64,000 bases of DNA from Diaporthe sp. PMI_573 (lineage: Eukaryota; Ascomycota; Sordariomycetes; Diaporthales; Diaporthaceae), in assembly GCA_021399435.1 (NCBI GenBank), contig JAJTUP010000139.1, forward strand, positions 1-64,000, in the 5' to 3' direction. Under the pieces are notes generated by a model. It had not been told where the DNA came from, did not search any database, and saw only the letters and a program-made list of their open reading frames with translations. Below are positions 10,819 through 21,739 of the stretch, piece by piece; the first letter of the stretch is position 1; each line of letters starts with the position of its first letter. A program made the translations under genes and the position numbers.

Positions 10819-12183
10819 GTTGGCACTGATCGCGCATGGACTTCTTTGGGGCAGAAACGAGTAGGTTTATTGTTGACGAGATCGCTCGGAAGGAATGACC
10901 ATCGTGGTGCACTCGAGAGGGATTGAGTTCAGTTCAAATCAGTTCACGGGGAGGTTGCGTCTCGGCTTCCAACCTTTTCTGGCAAGTGCTTGCTGGTCCC
11001 TTCGGAGCATTCACTTGGAACAGATACCCACACACCAGATCATTCGAATGAAGCCTCACCGCTTGTGATCATACTCTCGAGAAAGAACAGTGTCTTCATA
11101 TACTAAACAGTCAAGTATCACCTCTGTGCTGAACTGCTAATATAAACCCTACAGGTTACCTACTAAACTCTATAAAGGTTTAGTATGATCATAATATAGG
11201 ACTTCTCAGAGATTTTACTATGAATGCTTCACGTACCGTAATTAAGAGGCCGATACTCACTTTCTCGAGCGCGCCTTTTTATCCTTGTTGCTTACCACAA
11301 TTCGGAAAACACGCTTGTTCACATAAATCGAGAGAATAAATTGAGACTATGATACCACCGCTATCTATACCCTAACTCTGACTACTTGGCGATGTAAACG
11401 TTGCCACGGCTCCTACTTCTCTGTTTTGTTATAGTGATCTAAAGAATGCAGCACCTGGGAACCTCTCCATACTCCAACTCGAAAAGTCGATAGCCTTGCT
11501 GTATTTACGAAACTACGATTTATCTCTAAAAAAAGTCCACTGCAAGCGGACAAGGGTTTTTACACTTGATAGACATTATCGATTCGGTTTTGGCGTGAAG
11601 ATTAACTGTAGCCGCAGCTGATAGGGAAGCAGGGCAAAACAGGCTGCCTAGGGCTACAACTGGCAGTTCTTCGTCTGGTTGGCTAGAGGACGATGAGGAA
11701 GACGATGTATACGGAGGAAGACTTGCTTGGTGAAAGGGCACTTAATATTGTCCTCATACGAAGTGGTTGTCCTTTCGGCAACTGTCTCAAAATTATCGGG
11801 CCCGAAACTGTATCTACCCCGAACGTTGTTGAGGATGGGAGAGAAGTGCTTATCCGATTCGTAAACATAAGTCTCGCCGTTGTGTTAACCGGAGGTGTTA
11901 ATGCTATGGGAACCAGAGACGGGGTATTTTTCCCGGCACGAGTCGTAAACACCTCTCACATTTTCGAAAATTATTCCAGTCCAGTCTCGTTACCGAAGGA
12001 GCTCGACTGCACCACCCGCACGGATCACTAGGTCTGTCTTCAACCGCAAAAGATTGACTTTCTGGTCCATTATTTCCAGATCTAATACATATTGGTTGTA
12101 ATTTGGCTGATGCATCTCACTCGTATCATTAGGAATGTCTGTTTTGGTTGTGTTGAATGCTTTCCTGGCCTTCAATAAAACTC
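10819..12183. other. Intergenic, promoter region of 9856-10818
   Basis: AT-rich 11.1-11.5 kb stretch. At 11683-12031 open frames exist on both strands (89 codons minus, 112 codons plus). Neither shows a known domain. No repeats noted. Confidence 0.4.
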
Positions 12184-13434
12184 TCAAATATGCAAGTCTG
12201 TCTCTCCATCTTCCAGATACCTAAAAAATATATCCATCACACAGCCCAACTGCGCTGCACCTATGCCACTTGTCAGTTTTATGATCGTAGAGCTCTGACA
12301 AGTCCATTTTTGCCTAAGAACAGGGACTAAATCCTTCAATAAGTCACCCTGATACGCTGATCTTGGCCGTTCGCCGTTGGGAAAAAGCACGTCCCAGATC
12401 TGGTACCACTGTTCCTCTTCGCTCATAGTCCGGATTGATTTATCGCTTAGCTTTTTCCGCTGGTCCCCGTTGATTCCCATAAACTGCTCGAAAGATGGAT
12501 GATCTACAGTCTGGCATGCTCTTTGCCGACTATGACTATCCCGTTTGGCAGGGGTATCAAAGATTTGGTAACAAGTAGCGCAATAGTATTCGGGATTGGA
12601 GTGACAGCGGTAGACGTGCTGCTTCACATCTTTGATCCGTCGCAACAGAGCTCCGAAGCATCTTTGATGCCTGATTGGATCCCGTTTCTGGAAAGGACAG
12701 GCAAGTGAGACCGCTTGATCAATGACACCGGTTTCCAATCGTGAGGCTTGTCGAATTTCCGGGCTAGTTTTGGCTAGCATTTGAGGTGGTTGTCTCGAGG
12801 TAGAACTGGTCGTAGCATATCGCGACTCAAACTCATCTCGATGCTTTGACCTCACGTCTGGTTCGATGTTCTCCGTCTGTCTGAGATACTGTGCATAGAT
12901 AGGGCGGTCGTTGTCTGCCTGTTGCACCGGCATACTGTAGCTATATCCCTGACGAGATACCTCTGGATTCGTGGGCCCAAGGGCAGTGAGGTCGCACTTG
13001 GATCCAGCTAGACCTGTGTCATAGTTGTCGGACGTAGAAAATGGCGGCCACGCTGCCTCGCTGATCCGTGCAAAATGCTGTTTTGGGCTGTTTTCAAGCA
13101 TAAGATGGCCCAACACTGCCTCATTGCTCCTTGGATTAGACGTATCGCCAATTTGAAACGGCTCTTGGGCTGGCAACCCCAAGGCTGTCGACGCAATCGT
13201 TGGTTCGCACGTATTTTGTGTGTTCACACACTGTTCAAACTCGTGTGAGTCAGAGAAACCTCCGAGCGTGAAAGATGATCTCAGCTCTGCACATGCATAG
13301 CCATTAACATCAGCGAGCGGATCATATACAAGACTGTCAAGGCAGTCAGGCAGATTGTCGCATGTAACAGTGATATCGGAGAAAGATTCGACAGAATGGT
13401 TGCTGTTTTCGAATGCAAGGACATCCATGTCCAT
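12184..13434 (-). CDS. Fungal C2H2-type zinc-finger protein
   Basis: 416 residues from the ATG at 13434; the frame is open to an upstream ATG at 13557 (457 residues) but the extension is hydrophobic and looks like leader. Residues ~1-240 are a Ser/Asn/Gln-rich, acidic region. Residues ~246-307 hold a Cys/His cluster (CPFQKRDPIRHQRC, later HVYRCH and CATCYQIF, then RAC) typical of a fungal family with atypical tandem C2H2 fingers. The C-terminal ~100 residues contain an EEEQWYQIWDVLFP-type segment commonly following these fingers. The family is treated as putative transcription regulators; targets are unknown. A broken paralogue lies at 33736-34200 on the other strand. The gene follows the small gene 13545-14106 on the same strand. 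Confidence 0.7.
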   Translation of the reverse strand: MDMDVLAFENSNHSVESFSDITVTCDNLPDCLDSLVYDPLADVNGYACAELRSSFTLGGFSDSHEFEQCVNTQNTCEPTIASTALGLPAQEPFQIGDTSNPRSNEAVLGHLMLENSPKQHFARISEAAWPPFSTSDNYDTGLAGSKCDLTALGPTNPEVSRQGYSYSMPVQQADNDRPIYAQYLRQTENIEPDVRSKHRDEFESRYATTSSTSRQPPQMLAKTSPEIRQASRLETGVIDQAVSLACPFQKRDPIRHQRCFGALLRRIKDVKQHVYRCHSNPEYYCATCYQIFDTPAKRDSHSRQRACQTVDHPSFEQFMGINGDQRKKLSDKSIRTMSEEEQWYQIWDVLFPNGERPRSAYQGDLLKDLVPVLRQKWTCQSSTIIKLTSGIGAAQLGCVMDIFFRYLEDGETDLHI

Positions 13435-13544
13435 TTTGGGCCGATTAAACGTCCTGTACAGCACAGCGTAGAAAATAATATCAGGCAACCTATGTAGAGA
13501 ATTCAGCAGATCCACGGGTAGATGGGAAGAAATGCAAAACAAGG

Positions 13545-14106
13545 TCATGTTGTACATATGAAAAGTAAGAAAATGAAGATTAAAGAGAAGAAAGACGGCT
13601 CCGTGGGAACGCTGAGTTGGCGCAGATGCGTCAAGTCATCTGGCCTGGTCCATGAGTCCGAAGTACCCCAGACTGCCGGATTAAGCACTCCGATCTTCAA
13701 GTCCGCCCACGTGGCCGTCATGGTCGCCTTGTGGCCACCTTGGGGAATCGATGCCCTGTAGTATTTTATTAGTAAGAGTATACATGAGACAAAGAGACAG
13801 AGGGACAACAGTGGAAAGAAAGATTCTGGAATTACTACCGCACCTACTCGGTAGCGGACTATTGAGGTCGACGTCTGAGCTGGCCACACATGCTTGGAGG
13901 ATGTCTCCGCCTTGGACGCACGCTAGATAGAACAGCCCAGTATTGTCTTTTTCTATGGGCACATCTCGAAAACCCCCCATTCCGTCTTTCCTGATATGAG
14001 ACGTTCGCTTGAGGACATCACTGATGTCGTTCACGAGGCCGCAGCATGCGAGCATAGCGAGCATGACGACACCAAAGGCTGTGAGTTCCGCAACACCGGG
14101 CAGCAT
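13545..14106 (-). CDS. Small spliced membrane-associated protein
   Basis: Two-exon model: exon 1 14106-13844, intron 13843-13756 (88 nt; donor GTGCGG, branch TACTAATA, acceptor CTACAG), exon 2 13755-13545; 157 residues. The alternative donor four bases upstream (GTAGGT) leads to an early stop, so the first is favoured by coding, though GTAGGT is the stronger donor. The protein begins with a hydrophobic segment (VVMLAMLACCGLV) and ends with another (FFSLIFIFLLFIC), with a hydrophilic middle. No family recognised. It ends about 110 bases before the C2H2 start on the same strand, so the two could share a transcript or be one gene with an unrecognised intron. Confidence 0.45.
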
Positions 14107-14400
14107 AGTATCATCACCGAGAAGGATTCCGAAGCGTGTGCGCTAGGAAGACCCGAACGTTACTGCGTGCCTGGCTGAAGACGCGTCCTCTGGTTGCTTT
14201 CAAGCCTTGGGAGTCGCTAGCCCGCTGCATAGAAGGGAGCCCATCTTGCATCCCTGTGAAATTTTAACAGCATCCAGATACCTCGAGGACAATGGCGAAG
14301 CGAGCAGCTCTCGAAGAATTCAACGAATGCCAGGCAAACAGTGTTGTGCAACAACTCAAATTAGGTGTTCCGCATGTTGAAAATAAAGAAAGAGGATATT
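14107..14400. other. Upstream region, no gene seen
   Basis: Presumed 5' region of the minus-strand gene 13545-14106. No recognisable element. Confidence 0.35.
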
Positions 14401-14485
14401 GCGAGTTTATGCACTAGTGTTTTACACTGACCGAGCCTTCTTTTGGCTCGGTGTCCAACTCCGCTAGCTATTTGCTAGCAGAGAT
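14401..14485. repeat. Short dispersed repeat, copy 1
   Basis: Shares AGTTTAT(G/A)CACTAGTGTTT at its left end and GCTAGCTATTTGCTAGCA at its right end with 33160-33236, with unequal middle parts of similar length. Each copy lies upstream of a plus-strand C2H2-type gene or relic. Confidence 0.5.
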
Positions 14486-15067
14486 GGACTGAATACTCAA
14501 TAACCAGGTAAGAGTCCACACCTTCCCTCCTACTGCATTATCGATATGCATACAGCCGGGCCTTTTATTTTCTGAGCACTGGTCGGTTGGCGTGACCAGT
14601 GCTGCTTCAAGATGGGGGCTGACTTGATAGATCTTTGCTAGCACAACAACGATGCGTAATTTCGTGGGTTTCAAGAGATTCCGCTGAGACTAAACCTCAT
14701 TGTAGATATTTCCGCCTCTTCAGACTTTCCTCGTGCAAATAGAACTTCCCCTTCAGTTTTGTAATTGAACAATTACACATCCATAAGAACGAAATGTTAT
14801 CCATGTGTAATTCAATTAAACTGTTTTCGGAACACTAGGGGATGTTCGCAGTCTGTATGGCTGAAGTGCCTGTATAAATCGTTTCAATTCGCGCCCGCCA
14901 ATAGACGTAACTTTCTGTAGTCGATCTATGCAGACAAGACTGCGACTACCAATAGTGCGTATCTATGAGAATTTGCGGTTTCAATCAGGTATTTGACTGT
15001 TGCCTGGCTCGGCAACGCCGGAGGCCTCCTGTTGTATATTCATAACGTTTAAACCAGCCCTAGAGTC
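14486..15067. other. Upstream region of 15068-15811
   Basis: AT-rich; contains a near-palindromic pair around 14760-14815 (TGTAATTGAACAATTACA and TGTGTAATTCAATTAAAC). Probably promoter of the C2H2 gene. No gene seen. Confidence 0.4.
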
Positions 15068-15811
15068 ATGATCTTGGCTCCGACGCATCCTAACCTGAGG
15101 CGCGAGTACTTAAGACGGCGAACTCTGCGCGAAGAATTCCCCCTTTCCTTTCTTCTGCTTTCTTTCCATCACCCCACCAGCGCCCCGATAAGTAACGAAC
15201 TTTGTAATTACCTCGCAGCCCAAAATCTGTGCTTGATGTATGATCACAGGGTCATATCTCCTATACAAAATCTCCACGATGAACTTACAATGCCTCAAAT
15301 CGATTCAAACCTCGTCCTTAATGAGATAACTGTTTTACTACCCTGCGGCATCTGCGGTGAGAGCTTCTTATTTGTCGATAAGCTACTAGCACACCAAGCG
15401 GATCACACGACCACTCCTTATGCAGAGGTGCAGAACGAGACGGAGTGCACTCTCATGGCATACTCAAACCCGACTGGCGGTGCTAATTCTTCCGATCGAA
15501 ATAAAGAGCATGCATATCAACAAAGCCAGGAGCTCCGCAACTGGCCGTCAGAAATTTCTCTCGCACGGTTTTCCCAGCATAGTCTGGGATATGTCGAAGA
15601 ACGCAGCCGCTGCAACTCGCTCCAGGCACGACAGTGCCTGACAGAGGGTCCAGGAAATCACCTCCCCGGGTCATTTCCTACTATTCTGGACAGTATTCAT
15701 TGTTCAAGACGGTTGCTCCAGCTTCTTGCGACGGCTACAGGTGTGCTGCTGGATGCATATCCTGCGAACTATACCACCAATTCCCGCAGTGTTGACACGC
15801 GACATATCTAG
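15068..15811 (+). CDS. C2H2 zinc-finger protein, possibly truncated
   Basis: 247-codon frame. The N-terminal ~50 residues look like translated leader; a later ATG at 15233 or 15290 may be the true start. One classical C2H2 finger is seen (CGICGESFLFVDKLLAHQADH: Cys-x2-Cys-x12-His-x3-His, about residues 93-113). The rest is Ser/Asn/Gln-rich and unstructured, with no second finger. The short repeat at 14401-14485 upstream recurs upstream of the dead C2H2 gene at 33.6 kb, suggesting related loci. DNA binding by a single finger is possible but unproven. Confidence 0.45.
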   Translation: MILAPTHPNLRREYLRRRTLREEFPLSFLLLSFHHPTSAPISNELCNYLAAQNLCLMYDHRVISPIQNLHDELTMPQIDSNLVLNEITVLLPCGICGESFLFVDKLLAHQADHTTTPYAEVQNETECTLMAYSNPTGGANSSDRNKEHAYQQSQELRNWPSEISLARFSQHSLGYVEERSRCNSLQARQCLTEGPGNHLPGSFPTILDSIHCSRRLLQLLATATGVLLDAYPANYTTNSRSVDTRHI

Positions 15812-16997
15812 CAAGGAAATTTGCTTCCACCAATTCTGCCAGATGGCGAATCACAAGGAAGAAGCCTTCCGCACCTGAACGATGTCTTGGTACTTTGTTG
15901 TGGTCTGCATGGGTTTAGCACGCTTTAATATACCTTATGCGAGAAACATTCCCACTTAAAACCGACCGTTGGGTGTGTGTGTGGTGCCTGTCGTATATTG
16001 GTGACAAAAAGACTGCACGTCTGAGACAGCTGGAGCTTTTGACGGAAATGCAAAGCGTTTAAGAAACACAGCGGTGACGACTGCGCTGTAAATGACAAAC
16101 TCAGCCTCGGCGTGATCTTGAGTGATAATCTTAACCGGAACATCCTGGATTTCCGGGTGAGATAAGGAAACCTGATGGCCTGCCTTAGATAACTGCGGTA
16201 AGCTTTGAGGCGATGATCTAGTTTCCGTGAGAGGTATCGAGGGTTGACCCTATCAGCGAGGAGGCCGACACCTTGTTCGATTGGACAGCTGAGAGTGTTT
16301 CTTCCTCAGCGAGAAGGGGTTTTAACGGCTTGGTTTGATTGTAGGAAACAAATGCAAGCGCATAGTCGTCGCTGAAGTTGACCCGAATACGTTGTGGGCA
16401 TGTGTCCGCTGCATCCTCAAAGAAGATTTTCTTCCCAAAGCTGGAGATCAGACGGGTTAGTTGAGAACATTGGGAAAAGATATGTAGTTACGCACCAGAT
16501 CTTCGGATTAAAATATGGCTGGTCAAAATAGAGGTTAGAGTATCCCGCGTGCGATACGATGTCCGATTTCTTACAGTAACGGCGTGGAAGAACGACCATT
16601 TGTAAATGCTTAAGGCTGCTTTTCTTTAAGCTTATAATTGAAACTCAATCCCTTATTGTAGGAATTGAAAATTAAACAAGTACAGTACTTCGAAATCGAA
16701 TTTGTTTTTGGTAGATGACTAAATTCTGACTATTTACAATTGTACGTGCTGCAGTACACTCGCACTCGATAGGCTCCATCACGAGCCTTTGCCGAAGTAA
16801 ATTACCAAAGGTCCTTCTGCACAAAAGGAACTTCTTGGACCATTCAGTTCCAACGTGTCCTCCTTGATGAAGCCCAATGCATCAAGTTACCGATATAACA
16901 TCCCAGTAGCCGTTGCCAGTCTCTTTATGTGCGTTCAATCGCGACTCGAGGCAAGGTGCTGAAATTTCAGCTTGAAGAGCTGTCTTTCAAACAGGTA
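15812..16997. other. No gene seen
   Basis: Short frames only. 16681-16711 is a 31-bp segment repeated at 52106-52136. Confidence 0.4.
16681..16711. repeat. 31-bp dispersed repeat, copy 1
   Basis: Matches 52106-52136 at 29 of 31 positions in direct orientation (core CAGTACTTCGAAA, then GTTTTTGG). The core also appears at 34640-34653 (GCAGTACTTCGAAA). Confidence 0.6.
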
Positions 16998-17122
16998 ACG
17001 TGGTTTACCAGGAAGTGGGACATATCAGTAAGTGGGACAGTTTTGCTATTTTCGCCAACTTCTGCCAACCCTAGCCCCCCCCCTAGGGCTAAATAATTAA
17101 TAAAAGTTGGCACCAATTGGTG
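16998..17122 (+). repeat. Left terminal inverted repeat
   Basis: About 125 bp. It pairs with 19201-19326 with few mismatches (for example one in TTTTGC(T/C)ATTTTCGCC) and ends in the palindrome GGCACCAATTGGTGCC. Confidence 0.88.
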
Positions 17123-17317
17123 CCAACTGGTCTAAATTGCTTATTTTTAATTGATTTTGCCAATTTGGAGTGGTTGGCGCAGGTGCAGTGCTGGTCCGAA
17201 CAGGGTGACTTTTGGTGGGAAAATCGCACTTTGCACCAAATGGTGCCAACTTCGGCCTCAAAATCGCGGTCCGCCGCGGACCACCAACACACATATATTC
17301 GCACCACCTGGTGCCAA

Positions 17318-19003
17318 CTACGCTGGATCTGCTATAATACAGTCAGAATCTGATCCCTCAGACCCTTCTTCCTCCTTCTCACACGTTCTCGCATTATGCC
17401 CAGTCTCGCCGCAGTTGCCACAGCGTCGTTTGCTCGGTCCGCCGCGGACCGCCTCCTCAGCACCACCACTGATTTCACCAGCAGGCCGCTTCCCCTTTTC
17501 CTTTTCTTTGATTATCACCTGGGATTCCTCAATACTAAGTGCCCCTCCAAGCTGCACTCGGGTCCTTTTAGCCTTCCGGCGTTTGGCGAGTGTTTTGTTG
17601 GCCTCTTGAAGTGTCCGGATCTGCTCACTCATAAGTGTGATTGAGTGTGCCATCGCCTGTGCTCCCTTCGCCATCCTATCAACAGCCTCCATAATTGGTG
17701 TAGGGGAGCTCCCCTGATGGGCGGAGATCCTGCCTTTAATAAAACTTGATTGCTTGACAGTTTGTTGAGCATTTGACGGTGTTTGAGACTCCCATTGCTG
17801 GGGAGAAACAGGGACCGATGGCACTGGAGTTCTGATGCGGACATCAAGCTTAGAAATGACAGAATCCGGGTCCCAAGGCACTATTCCAGCTCCCCTGAAT
17901 GCAGCCTTAATGTTATCCCCTGTAAAAGTCTTGTTGTGGGCTGCCTTGAATGCGATAAAGAACTCGCTTTTGGTGATGTGGTTGATAGAAGCCCGGATGA
18001 AGTTGCTGATTTCCCCGCCGTACGCATGCTTCAGAGGCCGAAATAACGCGACATCCAGTGGCTGGACCAAATGAGAAGAGTGCGGAGGCATGCTGATAGG
18101 GATAATCTTATTGTCCTTGCAGTATTGGTTAAACTCGGCGGACATATGGCTCTCGTGGCCATCGAGTATCAACATCCGGTAATCCGCCTCTCTCTTAGGT
18201 TTCGTATGCTTGTTGAAGTGCTGAATCCATTCAAGGCCAGTCTTATTATCCGTCCATCCATTCTGAGTAGGTGCAATCACCCAGGAGGGGGGGAAACCTG
18301 ACTCTGTGGTCCAGCTTGCAAGGTGGTAGGCGGCCTGGACGATGACGAACGGCGGGATACACCAGCCGTTTACATTGATACATTCAATAACTGTTGCCCA
18401 TTCCCGGTTGCCAGGCTGAACGGATTTAGCCTTTCCACGCCTATCGGCGCGTGTAACAACCATTGACGCGGTGATCATGCCCATCATAAAGCCGGTCTCG
18501 TCGCAGTTGTAGAGGTTGTCGTCAATAATCCGGTACTTGGCCATCATATTGGAAAGGAGCCTAAACCAGTTCCCAATTACCTCTGGATCTTCACAGAGGG
18601 CCCTCTGATAGTCGTAGGGACGATCAAACCTGGTTTTCAGGCTGGGTTGCATGTCCACAAAGCGTCGAGCCCAGTGCTTGCCCACCGGCTTGCCATCTCG
18701 CGATGCCAGCAGGAGGTTCGCCATATCTTCCACCCCAGAGAGTCGTAGGGGAAATCCACGTGCATCTTGATCGATGATGTATCGGACAAGCGTTTGCTCT
18801 TCAATTGCATCGAGTTTGTGTTTGTTGACGCGTGATTCTTCGTGACTACGTTGTTGCATCATCCTGCGGTGTAGTGTTGTATGTGGGACGCTAAAGGTTT
18901 GAGCAGCTTTATGTATACTCATGGGTTTCGCGTCGTTTTTTTTGGATTTCTGAATAGCCTGGAAAGCTAAAAGTATTCTGCCCTCTTGAGATGTAGGATA
19001 CAT
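17318..19003 (-). CDS. pogo/Fot1-like DDE transposase
   Basis: 561 residues, intact, ATG at 19003. Order: a psq-type helix-turn-helix (~5-50), a CENP-B-type DNA-binding domain (~60-125), then the DDE superfamily-1 catalytic core with Asp168 (NCDETGF), Asp281 (LILDGHESH) and Asp317 (QPLDVALF), the last two separated by 35 residues. After the core comes a Ser/Thr/Pro linker, a coiled-coil-like helix with many Lys/Arg, and a C-terminal CCHC zinc knuckle (Cys528, Cys531, His536, Cys541) followed by an acidic tail. The family cuts and pastes its own element by binding the terminal repeats; all catalytic residues are present. The CCHC knuckle could add nucleic-acid contacts. It lies wholly between the inverted repeats. 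Confidence 0.93.
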   Translation of the reverse strand: MYPTSQEGRILLAFQAIQKSKKNDAKPMSIHKAAQTFSVPHTTLHRRMMQQRSHEESRVNKHKLDAIEEQTLVRYIIDQDARGFPLRLSGVEDMANLLLASRDGKPVGKHWARRFVDMQPSLKTRFDRPYDYQRALCEDPEVIGNWFRLLSNMMAKYRIIDDNLYNCDETGFMMGMITASMVVTRADRRGKAKSVQPGNREWATVIECINVNGWCIPPFVIVQAAYHLASWTTESGFPPSWVIAPTQNGWTDNKTGLEWIQHFNKHTKPKREADYRMLILDGHESHMSAEFNQYCKDNKIIPISMPPHSSHLVQPLDVALFRPLKHAYGGEISNFIRASINHITKSEFFIAFKAAHNKTFTGDNIKAAFRGAGIVPWDPDSVISKLDVRIRTPVPSVPVSPQQWESQTPSNAQQTVKQSSFIKGRISAHQGSSPTPIMEAVDRMAKGAQAMAHSITLMSEQIRTLQEANKTLAKRRKAKRTRVQLGGALSIEESQVIIKEKEKGKRPAGEISGGAEEAVRGGPSKRRCGNCGETGHNARTCEKEEEGSEGSDSDCIIADPA

Positions 19004-19200
19004 ATTGTTGTTGTGGAATGCTGACGCGTTGAATATTTAAATAGGTGGGTTAGTGTGAGAATAACACGAAAATCAGAGACGCGACTGGCACCAAAAAAGG
19101 ACTGTCCCACCAAAACCTTAATACTTACAGGCCCCGCTACACCCACCCCAACTCCTCTAAATTAATAAAATAATTTAAAAATAAGTAATTAAGTGCAGCT

Positions 19201-19326
19201 GGCACCAATTGGTGCCAAATTTTGTTAATTATTTAGCTCTGGGGGGGTGCTAGGGTTGGCAGAAGTTGGCGAAAATGGCAAAACTGTCCCACTTACTGAT
19301 ATGTCCCACTTCCTGGTAAACCACGT
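19201..19326 (-). repeat. Right terminal inverted repeat
   Basis: Reverse complement of the left end, with the same GGCACCAATTGGTGCC palindrome at its inner edge; flanked by TA at 19327-19328. Confidence 0.88.
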
Positions 19327-20792
19327 TACTTGTAAATATGCATCGTATTTCTGCCTTCTACTATCGAGGGTATTTTGTTGAGTACTCCTAGTAAAATACT
19401 TACAAATGACGTTTTTGTAGACTACGTGTTAAGAGATAAATGCTACTGTATAAGAAGGGCGAGATAACGCAACTTATACGCCTTTTCGCTATTAAGGGAC
19501 CTTCCTTCCGGTTTGATGAAATGTATGACCTTTTGGCCCGTTGGATGTGACAAAAGCAATGAAAAAAAGCTTATTTCACTTATCCTGTTTATTCTGTTAT
19601 TCCGTTATAACAGATTAGTGTGTGAGCCATAACATGATACAGTCAAAGGCGAAATGGGTTTCGCCAAAACCTTTAGTTAACATTTTTAGTAGTGGTGGTG
19701 TGGGTCCGCGGCTTATGTGGCTTGGCAGAGCACGTTCGTAGTGCCGAAGTACCTAAGGAGAAATCGCTAGTAATCCGTCCAGGACCCAGTCTGTTCCAAA
19801 AACGCTTGGGTCCCGCATTCTCTTCCCTTTATTCGTCTCGTCGTTCTCACTCTTTCTCTCTACTACTGTACACAGCACTATACTGTAGTCATTCGACAAA
19901 ATACTTTCCAAACACTCTATTGCGTCTATCGCGTCTTATCTGCTCTACCGCCTTGGCGCAGCCGGTTTTTATTTGGACAAACTGGTATATACCTTTCTTT
20001 AACCCAAATTTGCACACAGTATCTTTTTATCGCCGCCTTATATGGCTCTCAGTTCCATGCTGGCCACGATGCTCGCCCCCAGATCTTGTCCTCTAGAGTA
20101 CGCTAAAGTTGATAACACTTGCTTTCATGCCAGTGGCTGTTGTATTAGCCGTTTGTTGAAATGACATTCAGCATATACTATAGCCTATCTTAGTCAGCCG
20201 TACAAAGCCCTTATAAGCAGGTCTTCTAGACCTGCTTTATACAAGCAAACTTAAATCCTTAGGTATAGCAAGCATAGCTGTTCCTCACCCCAACGTCGTC
20301 CCATACACGTACAGATAGCCCATCCAACAGTTTGGCTAATTCCTAATTCTATCTCGTATTCACCATTAACATCACAACAAGATAGACTTGCCAAGGACAG
20401 CCAGCATTTGTATACTCAAGCAAGAGTCTCTATTACATATACTATACTACTGGAAAGCTATGATTGTTTCCATGGGTTGTCAACAGATTCATCACTAAGG
20501 GGCAAGGGATTGTGCTGCTAACTACATATTGTACGTTGCACAAGCCCCGCTCCTTGCCTGCCCCTTATTACCACATTGCAATGTTTTCAGCTTCCCCATT
20601 ATCCTTTCAACCTATCCATCACATTGCCCAATCTATCAATACTTTCATCAGTGTCCTCCTCGTAATACAGTGCTGCCATCAAGCTACATTAGTACGAATT
20701 CCTGCTTCTAATCTCAACCCAACCTAGTCCGTCCATATACCCAAACTAACCCGACAACGCACCTAATACAACTACAAACCCTGCCTAAAACA
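19327..20792. other. AT-rich flank of the HET relic
   Basis: No gene. The plus-strand frames at 19692-20096 and 20464-20727 have Ser/Leu-rich, low-information translations. Probably RIP-altered upstream sequence of the HET gene. Confidence 0.4.
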
Positions 20793-21739
20793 ATACAACT
20801 CTTGTATAAATGTAGAGAGAAATTTAAGCTAAAGGAATATCTGGCTTCCAATATACCCAAATACGCCATATTATTGCACACATAAGGCTCCGACAACAAG
20901 GAGGTCACTTTTCAAGACCTAAGTTATAGTTTTAGGAGGGATAAAATTAGCTTTAATAAGCTCAAATTCTGCACAATATAAGCGGAACAAGATAGCCTAC
21001 AATATTTCTGGGTAGATACTTGCTACATTAATAAGTTAAACAACGCTAAGCTATTTGAGGCAATTAACTCTATATTTCGCTAGTACCAAAATATAGCTTA
21101 ATGCTATATATACTTATCGAATGTCTCGACCGCTCATTGCAGAAAGGATAATCAGCAGTCTAAGTACATCTAGGAGGCAGACTTTCGGGACAATCAGTAG
21201 TTTACTCGAGGCTAGACGCTTCAAAAACTCCTAGCCCCTACATCTATCGAGTTCTTTTCAAGGAAGCGCCAACAACTTAATAATAAAAAAGATCTAGATT
21301 AATCAATACACAGAATCACAGGGATTACTATTTTAGTGCTTTAAGAAAGCAACCTTGCTTAGTTTAATACCAAGAAGCGCTTTTAATAGGCAGAGAAAAG
21401 GGAAACTAAGCGTAAAAAAAACTAGGCATACTGTCTCCAAGATATATTCGGCATTTTCATGCCAGTTACCTACGGCAAGGGCAAGGCACAGGCAATTTTC
21501 CGGCTTAAGGAAGAAATCAAAAGTATAATTATTTTATTTTCTCAACTTTATAAGCTTGAGAGAAAAGAATAATATGGCTAATAAAACTCGTCCTTACTAG
21601 AAAACCAAAAATGCCTCCAAAACCTACAACCAACTTATCTTTATAACGACAAATAGCGCATCAAGCAGACGAAAGGGGGTTTACTACATAACTACTACAA
21701 GTGAATCCTAGGAAATAATGACTTTCAACATTGGCAAAA
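20793..21739 (+). pseudogene. HET-domain (HET-NACHT type) gene relic with RIP-like decay
   Basis: One plus-strand frame can be followed for ~315 codons without a single indel but with about 18 stop codons. It matches the fungal heterokaryon-incompatibility (HET) domain. Conserved pieces in order: IPKYAIL, EVTFQDLS, QYFWVDTC (21000-21023), AINSIF, YLSNVST, FTRG and LAPTSIEFFS (21205-21257), HRITGI, then AYCLQDIFGIFMPVTYGKGK (21426-21485). After that comes the short linker that normally leads into a NACHT ATPase (KGGLL, then FQHWQN). Tryptophan codons at conserved sites read TAG, Gln codons read TAA/TAG, and the expected start ATG reads ATA at 20793: all transitions as produced by RIP. Intact relatives control non-self recognition between hyphae. 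It is cut off by the LTR at 21740, so no NACHT or repeat domain follows. Confidence 0.88.

Larger units (their letters stand above)
16998..19326. mobile_element. Complete pogo/Fot1-like (Tc1-mariner) transposon
   Basis: 2,329-bp element with imperfect ~125-bp terminal inverted repeats that start ACGTGGTTTACCAGGAAG, flanked on both sides by TA (16996-16997 and 19327-19328), the target duplication of the Tc1-mariner superfamily. It carries one intact minus-strand transposase gene (17318-19003). Subterminal palindromes of the form TTGGCACCAATTGGTGCCAA recur near both ends. It is full length with an uninterrupted gene, so it may be recently active. Confidence 0.92.

Noticed and set aside
20793..21739. 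A functional HET or NLR immunity gene
   Set aside because: About 18 in-frame stops, a lost start codon and truncation by the LTR rule out a working product.
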